Positions 51,665 through 59,136 of a stretch of 64,000 nucleotides of DNA are shown in pieces. Position 1 is the stretch's first letter; each line of letters starts with the position of its first letter. A program made the position numbers and the translations under genes. The notes below the pieces were generated by a model. It had not been told where the DNA came from and made no database searches. It worked only from the letters and a program-made list of their open reading frames with translations. This stretch comes from Streptomyces niger (GTDB lineage Bacteria > Actinomycetota > Actinomycetes > Streptomycetales > Streptomycetaceae): NCBI RefSeq assembly GCF_000718305.1, contig NZ_JOFQ01000015.1, forward strand, positions 62,001-126,000, read 5' to 3'.

Positions 51665-51703
51665 GGGCGCCGCTCCTCCTCGTCCCAGGGAGGAGCGGCG
51701 CCC
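51665..51703 (+). terminator. Strong terminator after the 19-residue peptide gene
   Basis: GGGCGCCGCTCCTCC (51665-51679) pairs perfectly with GGAGGAGCGGCGCCC (51689-51703): a 15-bp stem with a nine-base loop. Confidence 0.85.
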
Positions 51704-51814
51704 GCCGTCGTACTCGGACCTGACGGCAACTCAGGTCTCCATCAGCTGCTTCGTGACCGGCAGCGAGGCCGGGCAATGCGGCTCCAGCCGCGTCACCGAC
51801 CTCTCAGACACGGC

Positions 51815-52798
51815 CTAGCGGAGGGCGGTGGCGTTGGCCGGTGAGCCGACGCCGCCGGTCAGGTTGAGGGGCTTGACGGTGAGGAGACTGTCCCAGCGGC
51901 CGGTGGCGCGGCAGTCCTGGGCGAGGGCCGTGAGGTTCCACAGTTCGCCCAAGGGCAGGCCGAGTTTGGCGATGAGTTCCTGGTGCATCATGCCGTCGTC
52001 CTCGGGAGCACTGTCGCGGAAGTCGCTGTCGGCGAGTACGGGCAGGACTTCGACGGCGAAGGTGTCGGTTGCCATCAGTGCGATGCGGTGGTCCCAGCAC
52101 CAGGCGGCGAACGCGCGGCTCTGGGCGAAGCCGGTGGCACACCTTCGGGCGCGGGTCTCGGCGCGCTGCTCGGGCGTCGTGGTGAGGTACCAGTCCGCCC
52201 AGCCGGTGTGAACCAGCACCAGATCCCCTGGCTCGACGTGGCAGCCCTGTGCGTCGAGGGCCTCGTCCAGCAGGTCGATGGTGAGCGCTGGGCCGTCGGT
52301 GTGGTGCAGCGGGGTGCCGCGGTCGCGGAGCAGTCCGTCGACGTCGATCAGCAGCCCGCGGCCGGCCAGGGGGACTTCGGCCCACATCTGTACGCCCAGG
52401 CGCGGGTTGCCGGGGACGATCTCGTGGTCGGGTACGCCGTTGTAGAAGCCGTGGCCTGACGCGCGGCGGTGGCGCAGGCCGTCGACCTGGGTGGCGGCCT
52501 GGAGGTGGAAGCCGTCCAGGACGTCGTCGCGGGCCTGGTCGTGCTTGGCGGTGATGCGGTGGCGGGGGACGCCGCGGGACTTGGACATGGGCGGGTCGAA
52601 GGCGTCCAGGGCGTAGTCCAGGTTGAACGCGTGGCCGTGCACGACGCTGCCCGCGGCGCGGAGCAGTTCGTGCGGTCCGGCGAAGTTGGCCATGCCGCGT
52701 TCGGGATGGTCGGTGAAGAGGTACCAGCTGGATCCGGCGGGAGCGTCGGTGCGCTCGGTGAGTTGTCGGTACGTGGGCAGTGGCACGGGAACTGGCAC
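51815..52798 (-). CDS. Cyclase / kynurenine-formamidase-like hydrolase
   Basis: This 327-residue member of the cyclase (PF04199) superfamily comprises metal-dependent amide or lactone hydrolases. The metal site is present in the TQVDGLRHR variant of the HxGTHxDxxxH motif (residues about 104-112). Other family landmarks are RGLLIDVDGLLRDRG, VEPGDLVLVHTGWADWYL, and an ALMATDTFAVEVLPV stretch. The GTG at 52798 follows the IclR stop by 13 bases; its ribosome site is weak. It is the last gene of the leftward catabolic operon (fusion enzyme, permease, small membrane protein, IclR, cyclase), so it probably opens the ring of the substrate that the operon degrades (inference). Confidence 0.8.
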   Translation of the reverse strand: MPVPVPLPTYRQLTERTDAPAGSSWYLFTDHPERGMANFAGPHELLRAAGSVVHGHAFNLDYALDAFDPPMSKSRGVPRHRITAKHDQARDDVLDGFHLQAATQVDGLRHRRASGHGFYNGVPDHEIVPGNPRLGVQMWAEVPLAGRGLLIDVDGLLRDRGTPLHHTDGPALTIDLLDEALDAQGCHVEPGDLVLVHTGWADWYLTTTPEQRAETRARRCATGFAQSRAFAAWCWDHRIALMATDTFAVEVLPVLADSDFRDSAPEDDGMMHQELIAKLGLPLGELWNLTALAQDCRATGRWDSLLTVKPLNLTGGVGSPANATALR

Positions 52799-52811
52799 GG
52801 GAGGCTTTCTG

Positions 52812-53564
52812 TCAGGGGCAGCGGGCGGCGATGGCGTCGGCTGCCCGGCGTACTTCGCCGATGAGGCGGGCGTGGTCGTCCTCGGTGAGCTCGCCGCTGG
52901 TTCCGGTGATGCTGAGTGCGCCCAGGACGTGGTCGTCGCGGTGGATGGGCGCGCTGACGGCGGTGACGTTGAGGACGCGTTCGCTCAGGGAGAGGGCGTA
53001 ACCGTCCTGCTTGATCCGGCGCAGGTCGGCTGCCAGGTCGTCGGCGGTGACCTGCTGGCCGGAGATCCACGTGAAGGGCGTGGTCCGCTCGATGAGAGTG
53101 TCGAGTTCCGCGTCGGGGAGCCATGCGGCCAGCGCCTTGCCGGCACCGAGGTGCAGGGGCAGCTTCTCACCGATGGGGAGTTGGTAGCGCAGGGGGTTGC
53201 GTCCCTGGACGCGGGCGATGAGGACGCGGGCGAGTGCCACGCGTACGTACAGGCTGGCCGTCAGGCTGGTGGTCGCGGCCAGTTCCTGCAGGACGGGCAG
53301 GGCCACCTGGCTGAGGCGGTTGTTGACCAGGAAGGCGTGGGCCGTGGCGAGGGCGGCGGGTCCGGCGACGTAACCGGCCTCCTCCTTCGCTGCGTAGCCG
53401 CGTTCGACGAGCACGTTGAGGATGCGCTGGGCGGTGGCCACGTGCAGGTCCGCGCGGCGGGCGACCTCGCTGAGGCGCAGTGGCTGCCGGCCGTCGTCCA
53501 GGACGCCCAGAACATCGAAGGCCCGGTCGAGGGATCGCATGGTGGACGCGGGCGCGGTGGTCAT
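52812..53564 (-). CDS. IclR-family transcriptional regulator
   Basis: This 250-residue regulator has a winged helix-turn-helix at residues 8-70 (SLDRAFDVLGVLDDGRQPLR, then LSEVARRADLHVATAQRILN) and a C-terminal IclR effector domain (residues 75-248) with PLHLGAGKALAAWLPD and ERVLNVTAVSAPI. AGGAG lies eight bases before the ATG. It lies within the catabolic operon. Overlapping palindromes 47-66 bases upstream (53611-53630) may be its binding site, with a second at the operon's 5' end (56774-56794). Confidence 0.88.
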   Translation of the reverse strand: MTTAPASTMRSLDRAFDVLGVLDDGRQPLRLSEVARRADLHVATAQRILNVLVERGYAAKEEAGYVAGPAALATAHAFLVNNRLSQVALPVLQELAATTSLTASLYVRVALARVLIARVQGRNPLRYQLPIGEKLPLHLGAGKALAAWLPDAELDTLIERTTPFTWISGQQVTADDLAADLRRIKQDGYALSLSERVLNVTAVSAPIHRDDHVLGALSITGTSGELTEDDHARLIGEVRRAADAIAARCP

Positions 53565-53610
53565 CGATCGGCTCCTGGATGGTCTGCTCGGCGCACGGAG
53601 GTGGCGATGC

Positions 53611-53630
53611 GGTCTTGATAAGACCTATCA
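53611..53630. promoter_or_regulatory. Overlapping palindromes before the IclR gene
   Basis: GGTCTT-GAT-AAGACC (53611-53625) and TGATA-AGACC-TATCA (53616-53630) are two perfect inverted repeats that share bases, 47-66 bases before the IclR start. A plausible IclR operator. Confidence 0.5.
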
Positions 53631-53689
53631 GTGTGCGAGCAGGGAGTGGATCGCACAAGGTCCACCCAGGAGGCTCGGCGCGGGCGAGC

Positions 53690-53971
53690 TCAGTCCGAGC
53701 GGCGCGTGGTGACGGCCTGCTCGGCGGGGCGGTCGCCGGCCCCGGGACCCTGGGGCCGGTCGGGCCTGCGGTAGGAGAGGGCGAAGGAGAGGATGCCGCA
53801 GATGCTCGCGGCGATGCAGGTGGACGGCTGGACGCCGCTTTCCATCGCCGCCACCCAGCGGGCGTCGCCGAGGACGATGCCGAGGGCCTGGCCGAGCACG
53901 ATGACGAGGCCACCGGTCAGGAAGACGAGGATGCTGAGGCGGAAGAGTGGTTGCAGCAGACGGTGGGGCAT
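53690..53971 (-). CDS. Small two-helix membrane protein
   Basis: This 93-residue protein has two hydrophobic helices (about residues 12-33 and 48-66, RLSILVFLTGGLVIVLGQAL and STCIAASICGILSFALSYRR) and a hydrophilic Pro/Arg-rich tail. GAGAGG lies eight bases before the ATG. It follows the large permease by 16 bases, so it is cotranscribed. By position it could be the reduced small (DctQ-like) subunit of a TRAP-like transporter, but true DctQ has four helices; the match is positional rather than by sequence. Confidence 0.6.
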   Translation of the reverse strand: MPHRLLQPLFRLSILVFLTGGLVIVLGQALGIVLGDARWVAAMESGVQPSTCIAASICGILSFALSYRRPDRPQGPGAGDRPAEQAVTTRRSD

Positions 53972-53987
53972 GGCGCGGCCTCTCGGT

Positions 53988-55325
53988 TCAGACGGGCAGG
54001 ACGCCGGTGGCCACCGCGGCGCCGATGAGCAGGATGGGAACGCAGTAGTACGTGGCCAGCGGCACGAAGGTGCGGGCCGGGTCGATGCCGGCGATGCCGC
54101 TGGCGACGTAGATGGGGGCGCCGGACGGCGGCGAGGCGCCCTCGGTCGAGGCGAAGATGAGGACCGCGACGCAGGCGGTGGCGGGTGGCACCCCGGCGTC
54201 GACCAGTGAGGAGACCGCTACCGGGCCGATGGCGGCCATGGTGGCGCTGGCGGTGAGCGGGATCGCCACGCCGACCACGAGGACGCCCACGATCAGCGCC
54301 ATGGCCCACAGGGGAGCGTCCACTCCGGCCAGCAGCTCGGTCAGTTGCTGCGGCAGCCCGAGCTCGCCGAGCACGTTGGATGCGGAGAAGGCGGCCACGA
54401 TGGTGACGCCGATGACCCCGAACTGCGGAGCCGCGCCGCCCAGCACCTGCCACCACTCCCGGCCCGTACGCGGCAGGTGGCGTCGGCCCAGGATCAGTAC
54501 GGTGGCGATCAGCAGGACGGGTATCCAGGTGATCAGGCTGATCGCGTCCGACATCTTCGTGCCGACCCAGTCGCCCAGGGCACCGCCGGAGGGGCCCCTG
54601 GTCAGCAGCAGCGGCACCACGATCCCGACGAACAGGAACAGGCTCGTCCAGCCCGCGCCCAGACTGGCGCGCAGCGGGAGCAGGTCGGCGCGGTCCATGG
54701 GCTGCACCTTGTGGCGGCGCACCATGACGAAGGCGGCGACCAGGCGGTATCCGAGGCACCACAGGCCACCCAGGAACAGGGGCAGGACGATGTCGTCGGT
54801 GGTGGCCAGGGACGCCACACCGGCCGTGCCCATGAGGATGAACATCGTGGAGCTGAAGGGGAAGGTCACGCCCATGCCGGCACCGCCGGCCGCGACAGTG
54901 GCCGCGAGTTCGCCGCTGACCTTCGAGCGCTTCATCCAGGGGATCGTCACCGACCCCACGGCCGCGGTCACCGCCGCGCCGACGTGGGCGATGGCGCCGA
55001 AGACGCCGGCGGCGACGGTGGAGGTGTAGACCGGGCCGCCGCGCAGTCGGCCCAGCAGCGAATTCAGGATGCCCAGCAGCTGGTCCAGTACGGGGGTACG
55101 GGCGAGCAGGTAGCTCATGAAGACGAAGGCCAGGGCGGCGAAGGTGACCTCCTCCTGCATGGCCTCGGCGAAGCCGCGCCACATGACGTGCCCGATGTCG
55201 CCCCCGGCGAACAGGCCCGTGACCACGAAGCCGACGATCAGCGCCTCGCCGATGTTGCGTCTCAGGACGGCGTTCCACACGATGATGGCCGCGATGTAGC
55301 AGCCCAGTGCCCATACGGCGATCAT
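53988..55325 (-). CDS. TRAP-type (DctM-like) large permease
   Basis: This 445-residue membrane protein has 11-12 helices and resembles the large permease of TRAP transporters: RNIGEALIVGFVVTGLFAGG, AAVGSVTIPWMKRS, GAGMGVTFPFSSTMFILMGT, and SPPSGAPIYVASGIAG near the C-terminus, a DctM-like motif. TRAP systems import carboxylates with a periplasmic binding protein, but no such gene is present here. The ATG overlaps the stop of the upstream dehydrogenase/aldolase fusion gene (ATGA). It probably takes up the acid that the fusion enzyme and the cyclase process. Confidence 0.75.
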   Translation of the reverse strand: MIAVWALGCYIAAIIVWNAVLRRNIGEALIVGFVVTGLFAGGDIGHVMWRGFAEAMQEEVTFAALAFVFMSYLLARTPVLDQLLGILNSLLGRLRGGPVYTSTVAAGVFGAIAHVGAAVTAAVGSVTIPWMKRSKVSGELAATVAAGGAGMGVTFPFSSTMFILMGTAGVASLATTDDIVLPLFLGGLWCLGYRLVAAFVMVRRHKVQPMDRADLLPLRASLGAGWTSLFLFVGIVVPLLLTRGPSGGALGDWVGTKMSDAISLITWIPVLLIATVLILGRRHLPRTGREWWQVLGGAAPQFGVIGVTIVAAFSASNVLGELGLPQQLTELLAGVDAPLWAMALIVGVLVVGVAIPLTASATMAAIGPVAVSSLVDAGVPPATACVAVLIFASTEGASPPSGAPIYVASGIAGIDPARTFVPLATYYCVPILLIGAAVATGVLPV

Positions 55326-56713
55326 GATGCTCCTCCTGGTACGGCAGCGGCCGCGGCGCGGATGTCGGCACGTCGTCGTGCTTCGTCTGCCTCCACCTCG
55401 CGCGCGGCGACCAGGACGGCGGCCGCACGGTCGGCCGGGACGACCGCGACACCATCGCCGTCCCCCACGACCAGGTCACCGGGGTGGCAGACCACACCGC
55501 CGACGGCGACCGGCACACCGACCCGGCCGGGCCCGGACTTGTAGGGGCCGGCGGGGGTGACCGCACGTGCCCACACGGGGAAGCCCATCTCGGCGAGTAC
55601 CTCGACGTCACGGGCGGCGCCGTCCAGCACCATGCCGACCACGCCCCGGGCCCGGGCCCGCTCGGCGATCAGCTCTCCGATCAGTGCGCGCGAGGTGTCT
55701 CCCTCGCCGTTGACGACCATGATGTCACCGGGCTCGGCGAGCTTGACGGCCTGGTGCAGCACCTGGTTGTCCCCGGCCCTGGTCCACACCGTCAACGCGC
55801 GGCCCACCGCCCGCGCGCCGGGCCACAGTGCGCTGATGCCGGAGTCCAGCAGCCCCAGCCGGTCGGTGGCGTCACCGATGTTCGCCGTCGCCAGCCCCGC
55901 GTACGCCGACAGCAACTCAGGCGTCAGCCGGGAAGTGTCCCGCAACCCCTCGGAGCGGCCGGCGAGCGCGTGCAGTTCGCCGATGGCCCGCGCCAGTCCG
56001 GTATCGAGGCCGAGTTCGGCTACGAGTTCCGCGGCCGCCGACACCTCCCGGGCCCGCCGGTCGGCATGCTTGTACGTCCCGTCGTACAGCCGGTCCAAGG
56101 CGCCCTCGCCGTCCACGAGCTCCTTCGCGATCTGCTCGCGAACCCACAGCTCGTCGCCGGCCGCCCGGCCCGCTTCCACGGCCTCCACGATGATGGCGCC
56201 CAGCCCTTTCATGAACAGGCTGCGCAGCAACTTGCGCGCCGAGGCCGCCCCGGCCTCCGCCCCCAGGTCCTCCACCGGGGCGCCGAGAGCGCCGAAGTAG
56301 TCGGCGACCAATGAGGCCCCTCGGCCGCTGACGACCAGGGCGGTCCGATGGCGGTACTTCGGCACCGACCCGATCACCGAGACATCGGCGAAGACCGCGG
56401 CAGACGCTTCGCCGACCACCTCGGCGATCTTCCGCTTCAGCTCAGGGGCTGCCGCGTTCAAGTCCGCATAGACGGTCGTCGACCGCAGATGCGGTGCCGC
56501 TTCCCTCGCCACGGCCAGCGCCGCCTTCGCACCCGTCAGGCCGAGCACCAGGTCACACCCCTGCACCGCCTCCTGAGTGGTGACCGCCCGCGTGACGCCC
56601 GCCGGCGTGGGCACCTCGCCCGGATCGAAGCCGACCACCTCCCAGCCATGCTCCACGAATCCCGCCGCATACAGGGCACCAGCCTCACCCAGGCCCAGAA
56701 TCCCGACCTTCAC
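55322..56713 (-). CDS. Fusion: hydroxyacid-dehydrogenase-like domain plus RraA-type aldolase domain
   Basis: This 463-residue two-domain protein has an N-terminal part (about 1-265) that is an NAD(P)-binding 6-phosphogluconate/3-hydroxyisobutyrate-dehydrogenase-like enzyme: VGILGLGEAGALYAAGF, VFADVSVIGSVPK, with the DUF1932-like helical domain after it. The C-terminal part (about 275-455) is an RraA/HMG-aldolase-type domain: IGDATDRLGLLDSG, VVNGEGDTSRALIGELIAER, MVLDGAARDVEVL and HPGDLVVGDGDGVAVVP, with the metal-site Asp of DGAARD intact. The GTG at 56713 has AAGGAG seven bases upstream and is preferred over the GTG two codons earlier. Together they could oxidise a hydroxyacid and cleave an aldol product in sequence (inference). 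Confidence 0.8.
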   Translation of the reverse strand: MKVGILGLGEAGALYAAGFVEHGWEVVGFDPGEVPTPAGVTRAVTTQEAVQGCDLVLGLTGAKAALAVAREAAPHLRSTTVYADLNAAAPELKRKIAEVVGEASAAVFADVSVIGSVPKYRHRTALVVSGRGASLVADYFGALGAPVEDLGAEAGAASARKLLRSLFMKGLGAIIVEAVEAGRAAGDELWVREQIAKELVDGEGALDRLYDGTYKHADRRAREVSAAAELVAELGLDTGLARAIGELHALAGRSEGLRDTSRLTPELLSAYAGLATANIGDATDRLGLLDSGISALWPGARAVGRALTVWTRAGDNQVLHQAVKLAEPGDIMVVNGEGDTSRALIGELIAERARARGVVGMVLDGAARDVEVLAEMGFPVWARAVTPAGPYKSGPGRVGVPVAVGGVVCHPGDLVVGDGDGVAVVPADRAAAVLVAAREVEADEARRRADIRAAAAAVPGGAS

Positions 56714-56773
56714 CCTCACGCTCCTTGCTCTTGCCGACCTCTTGCGATTTCTTGCCGACTTACGATTCGCATA

Positions 56774-56794
56774 GAGTGATAATTTCTCTCACTC
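56774..56794. promoter_or_regulatory. Palindrome at the 5' end of the catabolic operon
   Basis: GAGTGA (56774-56779) and TCACTC (56789-56794) form an inverted repeat with a nine-base AT-rich spacer, 61 bases before the operon's first start. Candidate operator for the IclR protein; its sequence differs from the site at 53611-53630. Confidence 0.5.
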
Positions 56795-57108
56795 AGTGCG
56801 GGAGGATGTTGCTTGGCCATGACGAGCACGTCAAGAGCTGAGAAATGATCGATCAAACGCCCGGGGTGAGATGCACAGAGAAACCCGCGGCGAGATGCAC
56901 GGAGGAAGCGAACGGCCGACTTCGCCCACCCATCCCTTACGCGACCGTCAACTCGCTCGCCCGCAGGCGGAGTTGACGAGCACGCTCACAAGCATCGGCA
57001 GCCTTGCGGATACTCCACCCCAGTGGCGCGATGGCATGGAAAATTGCTCGCAGCGCCGACCGCGGGAACAGCGGGAATAGTTGCCCGGCCCTTGCCCTTG
57101 TCCGAGCC
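56795..57108. other. Intergenic region before the LLM oxidoreductase
   Basis: The region has no convincing gene. Its main feature is a large hairpin (56946-56978). Short Arg-rich open frames on both strands are not supported by ribosome sites. Confidence 0.5.
56946..56978 (+). promoter_or_regulatory. Two-part hairpin 130 bases before the LLM gene
   Basis: CGTCAACTC (56946-56954) pairs perfectly with GAGTTGACG (56970-56978); inside it CGCC pairs with GGCG. The stem may be a terminator, an attenuator of the downstream oxidoreductase, or a large operator. Confidence 0.45.
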
Positions 57109-57996
57109 ATGACTGTCACGGAAGACATCGGCACCATCGGCATCTGGACCGGCGCGTACGGGGCGCGGTACTCGGAGGACGCATCGCGCCGCGCGGAGAT
57201 CGCGGACGCCGCGGCGGAGCTGGACGAACTGGGCTACGGAACGCTCTGGCTCGGGGGCAACCCGGGCGTGGCGAACGCCGTACCGATCCTGGAGGCCACC
57301 CGGAACCTCCGCGTCGCCACCGGCATCCTCAGCATCTGGGAACACCAGCCGGCCGCCGTCGCCGCGCAGTACGCGGAGGCCGACGCCGCCTTCGACCACC
57401 GCTTCCTGCTGGGACTGGGCGTCAGCCACGCGCAGCTCGCCGACGCCTACGCCCGCCCGTACTCCGCCATGAAAGACTTCCTGACCGCTCTGGACGAGGC
57501 GCCGGTGCCCGTACCGGCCGGCCGACGGGTGCTGGCCGCCCTCGGCCCCAAGATGCTGAAGCTCTCCCGCGACCGGGCGGCGGGCGCACACCCCTACCTG
57601 GTCACGGTCGAGTACACCGCGCAGGCCCGGGCGGCGCTCGGCGAGCACGCCACGCTCGCCCCCGAGCACAAGGTCGTCCTCGACACCGACCTCGCCCGCG
57701 GCCGGCAGACGGCCCGCGACTACCTCTCGTTCTACCTGGCGATGCCCAACTACACCAACAACCTCCAGCGACTCGGCTTCACCGAGGAGGACTTCAAGGA
57801 CGGCGGCAGCGACCGGCTCATCGACGCCGTGTTCGCCATCGGCGACGTCGACGCGGTCCGCCGCCGCACCGACGAGTTCTTCGCGGCCGGCGCGGACCAC
57901 GTCGCACTGCAGGTCGTCACCGCCAACCCACTGGGAGACATCCCGCGCACCGAATGGCGACGCCTGGCGGAGGCACTACCGCTGACCTCCCGCTGA
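57109..57996 (+). CDS. LLM-class F420-dependent oxidoreductase
   Basis: This 295-residue TIM-barrel enzyme belongs to the luciferase-like family: TIGIWTGAYGARYSEDASRR, LGYGTLWLGGNPG, RVATGILSIWEHQPAAVAAQ, and RFLLGLGVSHAQLADAYARP, all characteristic of the Streptomyces F420-dependent TIGR03620-type group. The reduced deazaflavin F420 or FMN is the likely cofactor; substrates are unknown. The ATG was chosen because homology begins there; its ribosome site is poor. No neighbour suggests a pathway. Confidence 0.85.
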   Translation: MTVTEDIGTIGIWTGAYGARYSEDASRRAEIADAAAELDELGYGTLWLGGNPGVANAVPILEATRNLRVATGILSIWEHQPAAVAAQYAEADAAFDHRFLLGLGVSHAQLADAYARPYSAMKDFLTALDEAPVPVPAGRRVLAALGPKMLKLSRDRAAGAHPYLVTVEYTAQARAALGEHATLAPEHKVVLDTDLARGRQTARDYLSFYLAMPNYTNNLQRLGFTEEDFKDGGSDRLIDAVFAIGDVDAVRRRTDEFFAAGADHVALQVVTANPLGDIPRTEWRRLAEALPLTSR

Positions 57997-58068
57997 CCGC
58001 CTCCAGGCGCCAGACACCCCCGGGCCCGCTCGGGGACACCGGCTCAGCCCTCGCGGCGCCCCGCGCCC

Positions 58069-58128
58069 TCACCGCTCCAGCGGGCGGTGAGCGGTCTCGG
58101 GCAGGCGGAGGTAGCCGGCGGAGGAGAC
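58069..58128 (-). pseudogene. 3' stub of an MHS-family MFS transporter gene
   Basis: Reading leftward, the last codons before a TGA at 58069-58071 encode SSAGYLRLPETAHRPLER, nearly identical to the C-terminus (SSAVYLRLPETAHRPLER) of the complete transporter at 59137-60477. DNA identity extends about 65 bases. No more of the gene is found upstream, where the immunity-like pair begins. Confidence 0.75.
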
Positions 58129-58153
58129 CCGCCGTCGGCAACCAATCGAGTCC

Positions 58154-58186
58154 AGCGGTCCGCGACGGTGATCGTCGCGGACCGCT
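58154..58186. terminator. Terminator hairpin
   Basis: AGCGGTCCGCGAC (58154-58166) pairs perfectly with GTCGCGGACCGCT (58174-58186), a 13-bp stem with a seven-base loop. It lies just after the 3' end of the YrhB-like gene and also follows the rightward LLM gene. Confidence 0.8.
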
Positions 58187-58207
58187 GCTCCTGGAATGCG
58201 ATGTGCC

Positions 58208-58489
58208 TCAGAGCAGGTCGCGTTCCATCATGTCCCTGGCGTCCTCCCAGCTGATGAAGGAGCACGATCCGGTGCCCATGTCGACTGCCACGGGGAGATT
58301 GCCGCCCAGCCGCATGTCGTCACGGCCGTGATCGAGGTAGCCGACGTGGTCGTAGGGAGCGATGAACCGCCCTTCGTCCGTGAAGCAGTACTCAGAGATG
58401 ATCCTCACGTCGGAGGATTGCCCCCACGCCCTGCTCCGTTCCGCGAGGAACTCCGCGGCCCTGCGCTCGGCTTCTTCCCGGTCCAGCAT
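58208..58489 (-). CDS. YrhB-like immunity protein (Imm35 type)
   Basis: This 93-residue protein matches the YrhB/Imm35 domain: MLDREEAERRAAEFLAERSR, RIISEYCFTDEGRFIAPYD, VDMGTGSCSFISWEDARDMM. Such small proteins are often paired with polymorphic toxins as antidotes or occur as orphan immunity genes. GAGGAGG lies before the ATG. It is downstream of, and 31 bases from, the DUF7919 gene. No toxin gene is visible in the window. Confidence 0.7.
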   Translation of the reverse strand: MLDREEAERRAAEFLAERSRAWGQSSDVRIISEYCFTDEGRFIAPYDHVGYLDHGRDDMRLGGNLPVAVDMGTGSCSFISWEDARDMMERDLL

Positions 58490-58520
58490 GTCAGGTCCTC
58501 CTCAATCGGCCGCCGGGGCG

Positions 58521-58940
58521 TCATTCCACCAGAGTGAGCTCTTCGGTTGCTTCGAGTCCCGCCGCCCGCACTGCTGCCTGGCAGAACTCCTCGGGCGGGC
58601 AGTACTGGTGCTCGGTGATGTAGTGGAGCACCAAGTTCGGCGCGGCGTAACATGTGCCGCTTTCCCCTTCCACGCGGATTTCCGCCGAACCGAGCAGGAC
58701 CTTCGTGTCGCCGGCTGGCCCACCGAAGACGAAAGGCCTGTCGGCGTCACAGAACTCGCAGTGGTGGACGCCGCGCATCTGGTTCTCGTAGGAGGCGCAG
58801 AGGATGCTCAAGGCCTCCACCACACGCTCGTCCACGAGTCCCTTGCGGTACCGGTGCTCCGCCGACAGCCATCCGACGTTGAGCATGTCGCGCGACGACT
58901 GGTCGTAGGAGTAGCGGGACAGGTCGGGGTAGTAGGTCAT
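58521..58940 (-). CDS. DUF7919-type protein, immunity-like
   Basis: This 139-residue protein has a conserved Streptomyces pattern: MTYYPDLSRYSYDQSSRDML, NVGWLSAEHRYRKG, a CEFCDADRP Cys pair that could bind metal, LLGSAEIRVEGESGTCYAAP, and HYITEHQYCPPEEFCQA. This agrees with the DUF7919 family, whose members commonly occur beside immunity genes; their function is not established. The ATG has GAGGAG upstream. Together with the YrhB-like gene it forms a two-gene operon inserted between two parts of a duplicated MFS gene. Confidence 0.65.
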   Translation of the reverse strand: MTYYPDLSRYSYDQSSRDMLNVGWLSAEHRYRKGLVDERVVEALSILCASYENQMRGVHHCEFCDADRPFVFGGPAGDTKVLLGSAEIRVEGESGTCYAAPNLVLHYITEHQYCPPEEFCQAAVRAAGLEATEELTLVE

Positions 58941-59136
58941 CTGTTGCTCCTCAGGTGCCGCGGGTCGCGGTGCTTCCGGCAGATCGACAACCGCGCGATC
59001 CCGCGGACGTGACATGCCGCGCCGCACAACATGCTGGAGCAGGCACGGGCTGGGAGTAGGGCATGACACGGATGCCCAGGTCGTCACCTTCGACGCCCTG
59101 GAGGAAGGAGCCGCCCTAGTACCGGCGCCCGCGCCC

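Noticed and set aside
51704..51814. Short frame ending TDLSDTA near 51827
   Set aside because: It lacks a start with a ribosome site and overlaps the cyclase stop; no family match seen.
56937..57143. Leftward 68-residue frame with a RQLRLRASELTVA end
   Set aside because: It has no ribosome site, and its C-terminus is formed by the hairpin arms at 56946-56978; insufficient support.
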